Source: Marivita sp051251565 (lineage in GTDB: Bacteria; Pseudomonadota; Alphaproteobacteria; Rhodobacterales; Rhodobacteraceae). From it: a stretch of DNA of 64,000 nucleotides. Made by a program: the position numbers and the translations under genes. Below, one piece after another: positions 24,177 through 33,700 of this stretch. Position 1 is the first letter of the stretch. The number at the start of each line of letters is the position of its first letter. The stretch spans positions 1 through 64,000 of the forward strand of contig NZ_JBPOFB010000013.1 of assembly GCF_051251565.1 (NCBI RefSeq), read 5' to 3'. The notes below the pieces were generated by a model that did no database searches, was not told where the DNA came from, and was given only the letters and a program-made list of their open reading frames with translations.

Positions 24177-26776
24177 GGCTGCGTTCCATCACCCTGAAGG
24201 ACGTTCGACGGTTCACCGATCCTGTCCGCATCGACGGGATCACGGACGGTGTCAATGTGTTGAGCGCGCCAAACGAATTCGGGAAGTCGACCGTCTTTGA
24301 TGCGCTCCGGGCGCTGTTCTTTGTCCCTCACGGTTCCACCAAGAAGGACATCAAGCACCTCCGGCCCCACGCGGGCGGCTCACCCGAGGTCTCCGTCGAG
24401 GTGGAAACCCCGGATGGGTTGTTCGTGATCTCGAAGCGCTGGTTCGGCAAGTCCGAGGCGAAGGTCACGCGCGGTGGTGTTCTGATCGCGCAAGCGGACG
24501 AGGCTGAAGCCTGGATCTCGCGCCTGCTCGGCGGTGGCGATGGTGGTCCTTCCGGCCTCCTCTGGGTGCGACAAGGGCTTCTTGGCCTGTCAGATGGTGA
24601 AAAGAGCGAACAGACAACGGCCCTTGAAGCGCGCCGGGACCTTTTGTCGTCGGTGACAGGCGAAGTGGAGACCATGACCGGTGGTCGCCGAATGGACGCC
24701 GCGCTGGCGCGTTGTCATGAAGAACTGTCTGCCTATGCCACTGCGACCCGGCGCCCTAAAGCGGGCGGCCTTTGGTCGGATGCCATTCAGGAAGTCGAAA
24801 CGCTCTCCGCAGACCGCGACAAGCTCGCCGGGCAGGTTGCGCTCCTGCAATCGGCGCTCGACGAGCGCACGCGCCACCGCGTTGAACTGGAGGAATTGGA
24901 GGCGCCAGACGCCGTCGCCGAGCGCAAATCGCGCCTCGACGCAGCACGGGCAGCTTTCGCGGCAGCAGAGGCCCATACCGGCAAGGTAAAAGCCGCAGAG
25001 CAGGCACTGCAGACGGCCACTCTCGTTGCGGATCGTGCGCGACAGGACCTCAAAGTGCTCCGTGACGCCCAGACGGAGAAGTCGGCAAGTGAGAAGGCCG
25101 AGCGGTTGGCCTCTGAACAGCTTGCGAAAGCGCAGGAAGGACTGGAGACGCATGAGAAGGCGCTCGCCGACGCCAGCAAGGCACATGATGAGGCAGAAGA
25201 AGAACGCAAACGTGCTGAAACCCGGGTCCGGAGGATCGAGGCTCAAACGTCCGCAGCCGCCGCGCGCGAACGCCGGTCTGAGCTGGAAGAGCGGATTGGC
25301 AAAGCCCGGTCTTGCCGGGAAAAGGTTGAAGCCGCCAAGGCCGCAGCCTCCGTCGGACCTGATGACAAGCAAATGGAAAAACTACGGGTGCTCTTGGCGG
25401 CCCTTACGACGGCGCGTGCGCTCAGGGACAGCACGGCGACCCGGGTGACCATGCGCTACGCTCCAAACCGCGACGGGTGTGTTCAGCATGCTGGGCAAGC
25501 CCTCGCTGACGGCAAAGAGCTTGCGATCCACACAGACACGGTGTTGCACCTCGAGGGTCTTGGAGAATTGACCGTGCATCCCGGCGAAAGTCCTGCTGGT
25601 CTTGGAAGTGTTTCGCAAGCCGAAGCCGATCTCGCTGAGGCCCTGGCTTCGCTTGGGGTCTCGTCGGTTGAGGACGCCGCACGTGCGCACCAGAAGCGCC
25701 AGGATGCCAAGAGCGAGCTGCTGCAGTTGGAGGCTGAGTTCCGGGGCCACGCGCCAAAAGGCATCGAAGATCTGCAGAAACAGATCGCAGCACTCCCGGA
25801 TGCAACGGCACAGGATATCGAAGATCTGCCCCCGCTGGATGAGGCAGAGGTCAAGCTTCAGTCGGCCAGTAGAATGGTCCTGGAACTGCGAGCCAGAATG
25901 AATGCGGCGCGGGATCAACGGGATGAGGCGCGCACTGTTCACACAACCGCACTCGTGCGTAAGGAAGAGGCAGAGCGGCGGCTGAACTCGGCAATAGAGG
26001 CTTTGGGGCGCTTGGCGCAGCAGGACGAAGATGCGCTGGCGGCAGTCACCGCCCAAGCTGACGAGAAACGCCTTGCAGCAGAAAGTGCCCTCGCCGAGGC
26101 GCAGTCCGCCGCCCCCGACATCGACGCGGCCCAGGCTGCGCTAAACCGTGCGCAGTCGATCGAAGATGCAGCACGCACCAGGATTGACCAGCTGCGGCCA
26201 GCCATCGCTGCATTGGACGAACGGATCCGGGGGAGCGCTGGCGAGGCGGTCGAGGAGCGACTTCAGGAAACCGAGGAGAAGCTTGGGGCGGCCGAGATCC
26301 GGCTGGCTCGCATCGCCCGCGAGGTCAAGTTGCTGGAGCGTTTGCAGGCGGCTCTCGAAGCGGCGCGTTCAGAGGCGCGAGATCGCTATTTCGAACCGGT
26401 CGCCGGAGAATTGCGCCCCCTGCTCCACCTCCTCTGGCCAGACGCCGAGTTGAACTGGGCCGATGACACGCTTCTTCCGCAGTCGCTGATCAGAAACGGT
26501 CAAGAGGAGACCATGGACATCCTGTCCGGCGGCACTCAGGAGCAGATTGCGCTCCTGGTGCGATTGGCCTTTGCCAGGCTCCTGTCAAAGGACGGACGCC
26601 ATGCGCCAGTCATCCTCGACGACGCACTGGTCTTCACCGATGACGACCGGATCGAGCGGATGTTCGACGCCCTGCACCGGCAGGCAAGCGACCTGCAGAT
26701 CATTGTCCTGAGCTGTCGGCAGCGCGCGTTCCGGGATCTGGGTGGAAAAGCGCTTCAGATTTCTACCACCGACTGA
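24173..26776 (+). CDS. SbcC/Rad50-like ATPase (YhaN-like) without a zinc hook
   Basis: A protein of 867 residues. The N-terminal P-loop is APNEFGKST (32-40). Two long Ala/Glu/Arg-rich coiled coils span about 180-420 and 490-760. The ABC signature LSGGTQEQIALLVRLAF and Walker B VILDDALVF lie near the C-terminus. Rad50 and SbcC carry a CxxC zinc hook at the tip of the coil; none exists here. Instead residues about 422-476 form a short non-coiled, beta-looking segment (TMRYAPNRDG, HLEGLGELTVHPGES). It should act with the nuclease upstream in processing DNA ends. Confidence 0.88.
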   Translation: MRLRSITLKDVRRFTDPVRIDGITDGVNVLSAPNEFGKSTVFDALRALFFVPHGSTKKDIKHLRPHAGGSPEVSVEVETPDGLFVISKRWFGKSEAKVTRGGVLIAQADEAEAWISRLLGGGDGGPSGLLWVRQGLLGLSDGEKSEQTTALEARRDLLSSVTGEVETMTGGRRMDAALARCHEELSAYATATRRPKAGGLWSDAIQEVETLSADRDKLAGQVALLQSALDERTRHRVELEELEAPDAVAERKSRLDAARAAFAAAEAHTGKVKAAEQALQTATLVADRARQDLKVLRDAQTEKSASEKAERLASEQLAKAQEGLETHEKALADASKAHDEAEEERKRAETRVRRIEAQTSAAAARERRSELEERIGKARSCREKVEAAKAAASVGPDDKQMEKLRVLLAALTTARALRDSTATRVTMRYAPNRDGCVQHAGQALADGKELAIHTDTVLHLEGLGELTVHPGESPAGLGSVSQAEADLAEALASLGVSSVEDAARAHQKRQDAKSELLQLEAEFRGHAPKGIEDLQKQIAALPDATAQDIEDLPPLDEAEVKLQSASRMVLELRARMNAARDQRDEARTVHTTALVRKEEAERRLNSAIEALGRLAQQDEDALAAVTAQADEKRLAAESALAEAQSAAPDIDAAQAALNRAQSIEDAARTRIDQLRPAIAALDERIRGSAGEAVEERLQETEEKLGAAEIRLARIAREVKLLERLQAALEAARSEARDRYFEPVAGELRPLLHLLWPDAELNWADDTLLPQSLIRNGQEETMDILSGGTQEQIALLVRLAFARLLSKDGRHAPVILDDALVFTDDDRIERMFDALHRQASDLQIIVLSCRQRAFRDLGGKALQISTTD

Positions 26777-26881
26777 CAAACGAAACGGACGACTTGTTCA
26801 TCAAGCCAACATGCGTTGTGCGTGTCCTCCCAACGGCCCGGAGCGAGTCGCTGAGAGGCGTGCTTGCGCTTTGCGCTACCC

Positions 26882-27043
26882 CTACAGCCTGGGTGCACTG
26901 AGACTCGCCCTGAGGGCCTGCACCGCCGCCAGCGTTGGCTGTCGCACTGGACCGGCGTGCAAATCGCGCAGGAAGGTCAACCACGCCAGCTCGGCGTCTG
27001 TGACAACAGGCGACCTGTCAGGAAGCTTTATGCCCAAACTCAT
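26882..27043 (-). CDS. possible 53-residue microprotein coupled to the HTH gene
   Basis: ATG 27043 lies two bases after the HTH gene's TGA, so its translation could be coupled to that gene. The frame reads MSLGIKLPDRSPVVTDAELA and continues WLTFLRDLHAGPVRQPTL, then a helical Ala/Leu-rich tail, to TAG at 26882-26884. The composition looks like a real helical protein rather than chance. No family is recognised. HTH plus small acidic/helical partner pairs are common in toxin-antitoxin and phage-control modules, but nothing here proves that. Confidence 0.5.
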   Translation of the reverse strand: MSLGIKLPDRSPVVTDAELAWLTFLRDLHAGPVRQPTLAAVQALRASLSAPRL

Positions 27044-27045
27044 GA

Positions 27046-27459
27046 TCAAGCTCCAAAGACGGCACGAAGGGACGTGCGCAGCCGGTTGGTGAGGCGGGGA
27101 TCCGAGTGACCGGACGCATCACGGATTTCATTCAGCCAGTCGACCTCGTTGTCAGTCACGACAATGCCGAAGATGTCGCTCACAGCGGCCTCAGTGGTTT
27201 CGAACCCGGCCTGGTCCAATGCGAGGATGAAAAGGTATTTCGGGTCAACCTCGAGCGCCTTGGCCATCGCCGGGACACGGTCCAGCGGCAACTTGGAGCT
27301 GCCCGCCTTGATCATGCTGACGTAGTTCGGGTTCGGAAATCCGGCCTGTATGGCAATCTCGCGCTGGCTCTTCTTACCGGCCAGCTCAAGGATCCGCCGG
27401 TCAAGGAACTTCGCCAGCTTGCTGTTTTCATAGGGTGTATTTTTCAATGGGCGCTCCAT
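27046..27459 (-). CDS. XRE/cI-like helix-turn-helix regulator
   Basis: A protein of 137 residues from ATG 27459; a GTG at 27471 in the same frame is the alternative, because GGAGG lies only two bases before 27459. The HTH reads KSQREIAIQAGFPNPNYVSMIKAG with a following KLPLDRVPAMAKALEVDPKYL, at about 30-75. The C-terminal part (FGIVVTDNEVDWLNEIRDASG) is unfamiliar. It is convergent with the SbcCD-like pair and probably represses its own promoter, where an inverted repeat is seen at 27486-27506. Confidence 0.8.
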   Translation of the reverse strand: MERPLKNTPYENSKLAKFLDRRILELAGKKSQREIAIQAGFPNPNYVSMIKAGSSKLPLDRVPAMAKALEVDPKYLFILALDQAGFETTEAAVSDIFGIVVTDNEVDWLNEIRDASGHSDPRLTNRLRTSLRAVFGA

Positions 27460-27485
27460 AGCCTCCGTCACATCATGCGACGTTT

Positions 27486-27506
27486 CTTGCTTGAGCTATA
27501 GCAAGC
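27486..27506. promoter_or_regulatory. candidate operator upstream of the HTH gene
   Basis: GCTTG (27489-27493) and CAAGC (27502-27506) face each other across eight bases, and CTTGC/GCAAG offers an overlapping alternative. The centre contains CTATAG, which could be part of a -10 element for the minus-strand gene. The site lies 27 bases or more upstream of the HTH start. Confidence 0.4.
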
Positions 27507-27978
27507 GCATCATTGGGGAGATGTTGGGTATGCTTGAGCCACGCACGAATTATGCTGTCGCAGTATGGGAGATATTGACGAGACCACCGGGATGAACGGT
27601 GTCCTGATTGAGGGGACCCCGAAAGACTGCTCCCGCCGTCCTACACGTTGAGCCAATGACGAAACACAAATCGCAAACCAACCAAAAAGCTGAGGGTGTG
27701 ACTGCCGCGCTACAAACCGTGCTACAGCAGCTGCTACAAAACGGCACCCCGTGATCCATTTAAATACTTGTTTTAATTTACTTTATTTTCAGAAGAGCGA
27801 AGTCCAGCCTCTCACCTTACACCCCTTTCTTGCGGCGCATGACGCCGACGACGGTCAGCGCGCCTATATCCGGGCAAAGTACCTTGGCTTGCGTCGCCAG
27901 TCACAATCGGGATGCCCTGACCGGCCGCGCGTCGGAAACAGGATAGACGCGCGCCGTCAGGCACATTACCCGGGTGAC
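27507..27978. other. intergenic region upstream of the DMT exporter
   Basis: About 470 bp without a convincing gene. A 32-codon frame at 27656-27754 (MTKHKSQTNQKAEGV, then a Gln/Leu-rich end) has protein-like composition but no visible ribosome site. GCTACA occurs three times within 27700-27740. An AT-rich stretch at 27755-27790 may hold the exporter promoter. Confidence 0.4.
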
Positions 27979-28926
27979 ATGACCAGCATGTCTTCCACCA
28001 GCCATTCCACAGACCGAATCCTGACCGGCGTTGCCCTCATGATCGGGTTTTGCGTCACAGCCCCTTTGTTGGACGTAGCGGCAAAGCTGGCCTCAAGCAG
28101 TGTTCCTGTCGGACAAATAACCACAGCACGCTTTGTCGTTCAGTGTCTACTGATGGCACCGGTTGTCTGGCTTATGGGGCTGTCCCTAAAAGTTCCACGC
28201 GGGCAATGGATGGCGCTGGTGCTGCGCGCGGTTCTGCTGCTTGTCGCAACCTTCTGTTTTATCGCTGCAATCCGCGTCATGCCGCTGGCTGATGCCCTAG
28301 CGATTGTCTTCGTGGCCCCGTTTATCGTCTTGCTGGTCGGCAAATTCTATCTGGGCGAAGACGTCGGACCACGCCGCGTCGCTGCTGCGCTTGTGGGCTT
28401 TGTGGGTGTATTGTTTGTGATCCAACCCAGTTTCTCAGCCTTCGGTGCGGTCGCGCTGTTTCCGTTGGGTACGGCTGTGGGGTTCGCGTTCTACATCCTC
28501 GTGACGCGGGGGTTATCGCGCCATGTGCACCCGGTGACGTTGCAATTCCACACCGGGCTGATCGCCAGCCTGCTGTGCCTGCCGCTGATGGGTCTGGCGC
28601 AGGGCAGCGGGTCGGATCTGCTGGACCCCGTATGGCCGACGGGCATCGCATGGGTATGGCTGCTCGCAGTCGGTTTTTTTGCGACGGTAAGCCACATGAT
28701 GATGACCTACGCGTTGTCGCTGGCACCGTCGGCCACGCTGGCGCCGCTGCAATATCTGGAACTGCCTGTGGCGACCCTTCTTGGCAATCTTGTGTTTAGC
28801 GATTTTCCGAACAGCCTCGCTTTGATCGGCATCGCCATTATCATCAGCGCGGGCCTTTACATGATACACCGCGAACGCATCACCGCACGCCAATTGATGA
28901 CCGAACGCGCTGCGCCTCCGATCTGA
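27979..28926 (+). CDS. EamA/RhaT-type DMT-superfamily exporter
   Basis: An inner-membrane protein of 315 residues with about ten membrane segments in two EamA repeats. The first repeat includes ITTARFVVQCLLMAPVVWL and VMPLADALAIVFVAPFIVLL. The second ends with LAPSATLAPLQYLELPVATL and IGIAIIISAGLYMIHRER. ATG 27979 is chosen as the first start after the AT-rich promoter region; ATG 27988 is possible. Family members export amino acids or other small metabolites. It is separate from the GbsR-RND operon that follows. Confidence 0.85.
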   Translation: MTSMSSTSHSTDRILTGVALMIGFCVTAPLLDVAAKLASSSVPVGQITTARFVVQCLLMAPVVWLMGLSLKVPRGQWMALVLRAVLLLVATFCFIAAIRVMPLADALAIVFVAPFIVLLVGKFYLGEDVGPRRVAAALVGFVGVLFVIQPSFSAFGAVALFPLGTAVGFAFYILVTRGLSRHVHPVTLQFHTGLIASLLCLPLMGLAQGSGSDLLDPVWPTGIAWVWLLAVGFFATVSHMMMTYALSLAPSATLAPLQYLELPVATLLGNLVFSDFPNSLALIGIAIIISAGLYMIHRERITARQLMTERAAPPI

Positions 28927-28980
28927 TCAAACGCACAAAGCCTGATCAGGGCCAGTCCATGGCAATATAAATCGCAAGCA

Positions 28981-29006
28981 TTACGTTCAGTAATAACTGA
29001 ACGTAA
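28981..29006. promoter_or_regulatory. perfect 26-bp palindromic operator of the RND operon
   Basis: TTACGTTCAGT (28981-28991) and ACTGAACGTAA (28996-29006) are perfect inverted repeats around AATA. Outside them GTCCATGGCAAT (28955-28966) and ATTGCATGGAC (29014-29024) form a second, nested near-perfect pair. The palindrome lies 54 bases before the GbsR/MarR-type regulator gene and is the obvious site for autorepression. Confidence 0.85.
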
Positions 29007-29060
29007 TTGACAAATTGCATGGACCAGACCATGTGACCCCATAGGCACAAGGAGTCCCAC

Positions 29061-29579
29061 ATGACTGATCCCGCTTCCGTCTCGGCCACCAGAGCGGATT
29101 TCATCGAGAAAATTGGGTTGATCACCCAAGCCGAAGGCCTGCCCCGCATTGCAGGCCGCGTCTTTGGTCTGCTCATCTTTGATGGCGACGCCGTGTCTTT
29201 CGGTGATCTGGCAATACGGCTACAGGTCAGCCGAGGCAGCATCAGCAGCAGTATACGGCTTCTGGAAGAACGCGGATTGGTCAAACGGGTCGCCAAGCCC
29301 GGCGACAGGCAGGATTATTTTCAACTGGCCCCGAACCCATATGTCACGATGCTCGAAGGGATACGAAAGCGCGCCCGGTCCACACGGGACGACATCGCCC
29401 AAACAATCGACTCGCTTCCACCGGGCAACGACGCCATCGGCAGGCTCAAGGAATACGCGGCCTTCTATGCGTCAACCGACGCGGCAATTGGAATGGCGAT
29501 CAGCGATCTGAAAACCGCAAACAGCACGCCAAAAGCAAAGCCGCCCGCAGCCTCAAAGGACCATAGCCATGACACCTGA
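29061..29579 (+). CDS. GbsR/MarR-family transcriptional regulator of the RND pump
   Basis: A protein of 172 residues. The winged-helix domain spans roughly 10-95: FIEKIGLITQAEGLPRIAGR, then VSFGDLAIRLQVSRGSISSS and the wing LVKRVAKPGDRQDYFQL. This is the GbsR-like branch (MarR superfamily), often found regulating efflux genes. AGGAG precedes the start. Its end overlaps the membrane-fusion gene by 11 bases. It very likely represses the operon through the palindrome at 28981-29006 and is released by a pump substrate. Confidence 0.9.
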   Translation: MTDPASVSATRADFIEKIGLITQAEGLPRIAGRVFGLLIFDGDAVSFGDLAIRLQVSRGSISSSIRLLEERGLVKRVAKPGDRQDYFQLAPNPYVTMLEGIRKRARSTRDDIAQTIDSLPPGNDAIGRLKEYAAFYASTDAAIGMAISDLKTANSTPKAKPPAASKDHSHDT

Positions 29580-30756
29580 AAACGACACGGCGAGGGCCAC
29601 GTCGGCAACCGTGTCACCTGGTGCGGACTCTTCGCAAGACACCGGCGCATCGACCGATGGTCCAAAAGAATTGCAGTTTGCCCCTGATGCAGGCGCGTCA
29701 CGCTCCACATGGATTGCTGCAGCGCTGGTTCTGCTGCTGACCGGCTGGATGGGCAGTGGCTTTATCATCCCGCATGAGGAAGACACCACAACCGCACCCC
29801 GCGATGACCCCAAACCTGTGGCAGTGGCCGTGTCCACATCAACAGCGGAAAACGTCACTCAATTCTACCGCGCCGAAGGGCAGGCCCTGCCCGACCGCGA
29901 CACTGCCTTACGCGCCGAGATTTCGGGCGATATCGCCGAAGTTCTCGTCTCCAAAGGGCAGGATGTTGTCGCAGGTGAGGTGATCGCGCGCTTTGATCCG
30001 TCCAACAACATCGCCGATGCAAACCGCGCAGCGGAAGAGCTTGCACGGGCGCAGCGCGAATTCGACAACGCCGAACGACTGCTGGAACGCGGCGTCGCCA
30101 CGCAGGATCGGGTGTCCGAGGCGCGCGCCGATTTGGCCTCCGCACAGGCACAGGTGATCGCCGTCGCGCAGGCCACCGAGGCGCTGACAATCACCGCTCC
30201 GTTTGACGGGCGGATCGAGACACTCAACCTTGATGAGGGTGAATATGTCTCATCAGGCTCGGATGTGGGGCGGCTGGTCGATATCACGCCCCTGACGGTG
30301 GCCATTCAGGTTCCGCAGCAATCGCTGACCCGCCTGAACTCAGGGCAAACCGCGTCGGTGCAGTTCATCACCGGCGAAGCGCGGACAGGCACCCTCACCT
30401 TTGTGGGCACATCCGCCGCTTCCGAGACGCGGACCTTTCTTGCCGAGATCGAAGTGCCCAATGACGATGGCGCAATACCCGCCGGTATCTCAGCCGAAGT
30501 CAGCATCCCCACCGGAGAGGTTACCGCGCATTTCTTGTCCCCCTCGATCGTGTCGCTGAACACCGATGGCGCGTTGGGGGTGAAAACCGTGAATGCGGAC
30601 AATGTCGTAGAATTCTACCCAATTCAGGTCGTGAAAGCCCAAATCGAAGGGATTTGGGTCACCGGCCTGCCCGACACCGTGGATGTGATCACCGTGGGTC
30701 AGGGCTATGTGAACGTTGCTGAAACCGTCGCGCCCTCCGCCGGGGGGACAAAGTGA
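29569..30756 (+). CDS. RND efflux periplasmic adaptor (membrane fusion protein)
   Basis: A protein of 395 residues. After a long Thr/Ser/Asp-rich cytoplasmic tail (about 45 residues) comes one membrane anchor (TWIAAALVLLLTGWMGSGFI), then the lipoyl half-motifs (LRAEISGDIAEVLVSKGQDV and LTITAPFDGRIETLNLDEGE), a helical hairpin between them and a beta-barrel. The adaptor bridges the inner-membrane pump and an outer-membrane channel. No TolC-type gene is in the window, so a channel encoded elsewhere is needed. The unusually long N-terminal tail is not typical of AcrA-type lipoproteins. Confidence 0.9.
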   Translation: MTPENDTARATSATVSPGADSSQDTGASTDGPKELQFAPDAGASRSTWIAAALVLLLTGWMGSGFIIPHEEDTTTAPRDDPKPVAVAVSTSTAENVTQFYRAEGQALPDRDTALRAEISGDIAEVLVSKGQDVVAGEVIARFDPSNNIADANRAAEELARAQREFDNAERLLERGVATQDRVSEARADLASAQAQVIAVAQATEALTITAPFDGRIETLNLDEGEYVSSGSDVGRLVDITPLTVAIQVPQQSLTRLNSGQTASVQFITGEARTGTLTFVGTSAASETRTFLAEIEVPNDDGAIPAGISAEVSIPTGEVTAHFLSPSIVSLNTDGALGVKTVNADNVVEFYPIQVVKAQIEGIWVTGLPDTVDVITVGQGYVNVAETVAPSAGGTK

Positions 30757-33700
30757 TGAACACATTGATTGACGCAGCTTTTTCGCGCGCACGTGTCGTG
30801 GCCATGGCTCTGATCATGGTCTTGGCGGTGGGCGCGTTTGCCTACAGCGCGATCCCCAAAGAATCCAATCCCGAGGTGCCACTGCCTTTGTTCTACGTAT
30901 CAACGGGCCTTGACGGCATCAGCCCCGAGGATGCGGAACGCCTTTTGCTTGAACCGATGGAAACAGAATTCGCCTCCATCGAAGGGCTGGACAGCATGAA
31001 GTCGGACGCCTCCGAAGGCTTTGCCAGCATCCAGTTGGAATTTGTCCCCGGCGGTGACAATGACGAAGCGCTGGACAAAGTACGCGAAGCGGCAGACCGC
31101 GCGCAAAGCGACCTGCCCGAGGACGCGCGGGACATCACGATCACGGAAATCAACACGGCCCTTTTCCCGATCATCACCACCATCATTTCCGGCCCGGTGC
31201 CAGAACGGACGCTGAATGCGCTGGCAGAAGACCTTCAGGAAAACATCGAAGGCATCGAAGGCGTGTTGGAAGCCGAGATTGGCGGCCAACGCTTTGAATT
31301 TCTCGAAGTGCTGATCGATCCGACGGTCTTCCAGACCTACAACCTGTCCTTTGACGAATTGATCGGCCAAATCCAGCGCAACAACCGCCTTATCGCCGCA
31401 GGTGCCATCGAAACCGGATCCGGTCGGATCGTGCTCAAAGTTCCCGGGCTGATCGAAGATCTCGAAGATGTGATGGCCATGCCGGTCAAGGTGCGCGGCA
31501 ATGCCGTTGTCACCTTTGGCGATGTCGCCACGATCCGACGCACCTTTGAAGACCCCAGTTCCTTTGCCCGCATCAACGGTCAGCCCGCGCTTGCCCTGGA
31601 AGTCACAAAACGGTCCGGTGCGAACATCATCGAAACCGTGGCCCAAGTCCGCGCCTTGGTCGAAGAGATGCGGGTCGATTGGCCCGACAGCATTCAGGTG
31701 ACCTATCTTCAGGATCAATCCAAGCAGGTCGAAGACATGCTCAGTGATCTTGAAGCGAACGTGATCGCGGCGGTCATTCTTGTGATGATCGTGATCGTTC
31801 TTGCCCTTGGGTTTCGGTCAGCCATCCTTGTGGGTCTGGCCATTCCGGGTGCCTTTCTTGCGGGTGTCATTGCGCTGTGGTCGATGGGTTACACCATGAA
31901 CATCGTGGTGTTGTTTTCGCTTATCCTCGTTGTGGGGATGCTGGTTGACGGGGCCATCGTCACCACCGAACTGGCAGACCGCAAACTGCAAGAAGGCGCC
32001 CCCGCCCGCGACGCCTACGCCTATGCTGCCAAACGCATGGCATGGCCGATCATCGCATCAACTGCCACCACCCTCAGCGTGTTTTTCCCGCTTTTGTTCT
32101 GGACGGGCATGGTTGGGGAATTCATGAAATTCCTGCCAATCACCGTGATCCTGACGCTGTTTGCATCGCTGTTCATGGCCTTGATCTTTATTCCCGTGGT
32201 GGGCGGCCTGATTGGCAAACGACAGCCACAAAGCGCCAAGCAGAAGGCCGCTCTGCATGCTGCCGAAATCGGCGATCCACGGGACATGGGCGGCTTCACC
32301 GGCCAGTATGTCCGCATCTTGGAATGGGCAATCTTGCGTCCTGCAGCCACCTTGCTTTTGGCGATTGCCCTGCTGCTTGGCGCGTTTGGTGCTTATGGGC
32401 AATTCGGCAAAGGTATCAGCTTTTTTCCATCGGTCGAACCTGATTTCATGCAGGTGCAGGTGCGCGCGCGTGACAATTTCTCGATCTTTCAAAGGGATGC
32501 ACTTGTCCGCGCGGTCGAAGACCGTCTTTTGGGCTATGACGAGATTGCCAGCATCTATGCAAGATCCATGATGTCCGCCGGCCAAGGCGACGAAGAAACC
32601 ATTGGCACGTTGCAACTGGAACTGACCCCATGGGACACCCGCCGCACCGCCGCAGAGATCGGAGTCGATATCCGTGAAAGTGTCGCGGATATCGCGGGTA
32701 TCGATGTTCAGGTGCAAACCGAAAGCGGCGGCCCCACGGCGGGCAAGCCCGTGAACCTGCAAATCACGGCCCGCAATCCAGAGGGTCAGGCCACAGCCGT
32801 GGCCGAGATACGCGCGATCATGGACCGTCTCGGGGGCTTCACCGATGTGACCGACACCCGGCCGGTGCCCGGTGTAGAAGTGTCGATCCTTGTGAACCGC
32901 GCCGAGGCTGCACGCTTCGGTGCCGATGTCAGCCTGTTGGGCCAAGCGGTTCAACTTCTCACCCAAGGCATCACCGTCGCAGATTACCGACCCGCAGACA
33001 TCGACGGGTCGTTGGACATCCGCGTGCGCTTTCCACGCGAAGAACGATCGCTCGCCGAGCTAGGCAGCCTGCGTGTTCCAACAACATCCGGCCTCGTGCC
33101 GATTTCCAATTTCGTGACATTTGAGCCGACCGAACGCACCGGCGTCATTCGCCGCATCGACGAAAAGCGCGTCACGACAATCGAGGCCAACGTGGCCCCC
33201 GGATTTCTGGTCAATGATCAGGTCGTCGCCTTGACCGCCGCCCTGAACGACGCCGACTTGCCCGAAGGCGTCGCCTTCAGCTTTGCTGGCGAAGCCGAAG
33301 ACCAACAGGAAAGCATGATTTTCCTCGCCTCAGCGTTTGTTGCGGCGATCTTTCTGATGTTCGTGATCCTCGTGCTCCAATTCAACAGCTTTTATCAGGC
33401 CTTCGTGGTGATGAGCGCGATCATCTTTTCCATTGCGGGCGTGCTTTTGGGGCTGATCATCACGGGCCGCCCCTTCGGCATCGTGATGGGCGGAATTGGT
33501 GTCATTGCCTTGGCGGGCATCGTGGTGAACAACAATATCGTTCTGATCGACACCTACAACGATCTGATCAAGACCGGGCAATCCCCGCGCGAGGCCGCGC
33601 TGCGCACCGGGGCCCAACGCTTGCGCCCGGTCATCCTGACGTCTGTGACAACGGCATTGGGTCTGATGCCGATGGTGATCGGATTGAATCTCAATTTCTT

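Noticed and set aside
24590..25372. Long minus-strand frame opposite the Rad50-like coiled coil
   Set aside because: High-G+C coiled-coil genes commonly leave an open antisense frame; Cys/Arg-rich composition is not protein-like.
27656..27754. 32-codon plus-strand frame with a Gln/Leu-rich end
   Set aside because: No ribosome site, no partner gene and low-complexity repeats of GCTACA explain the pattern.
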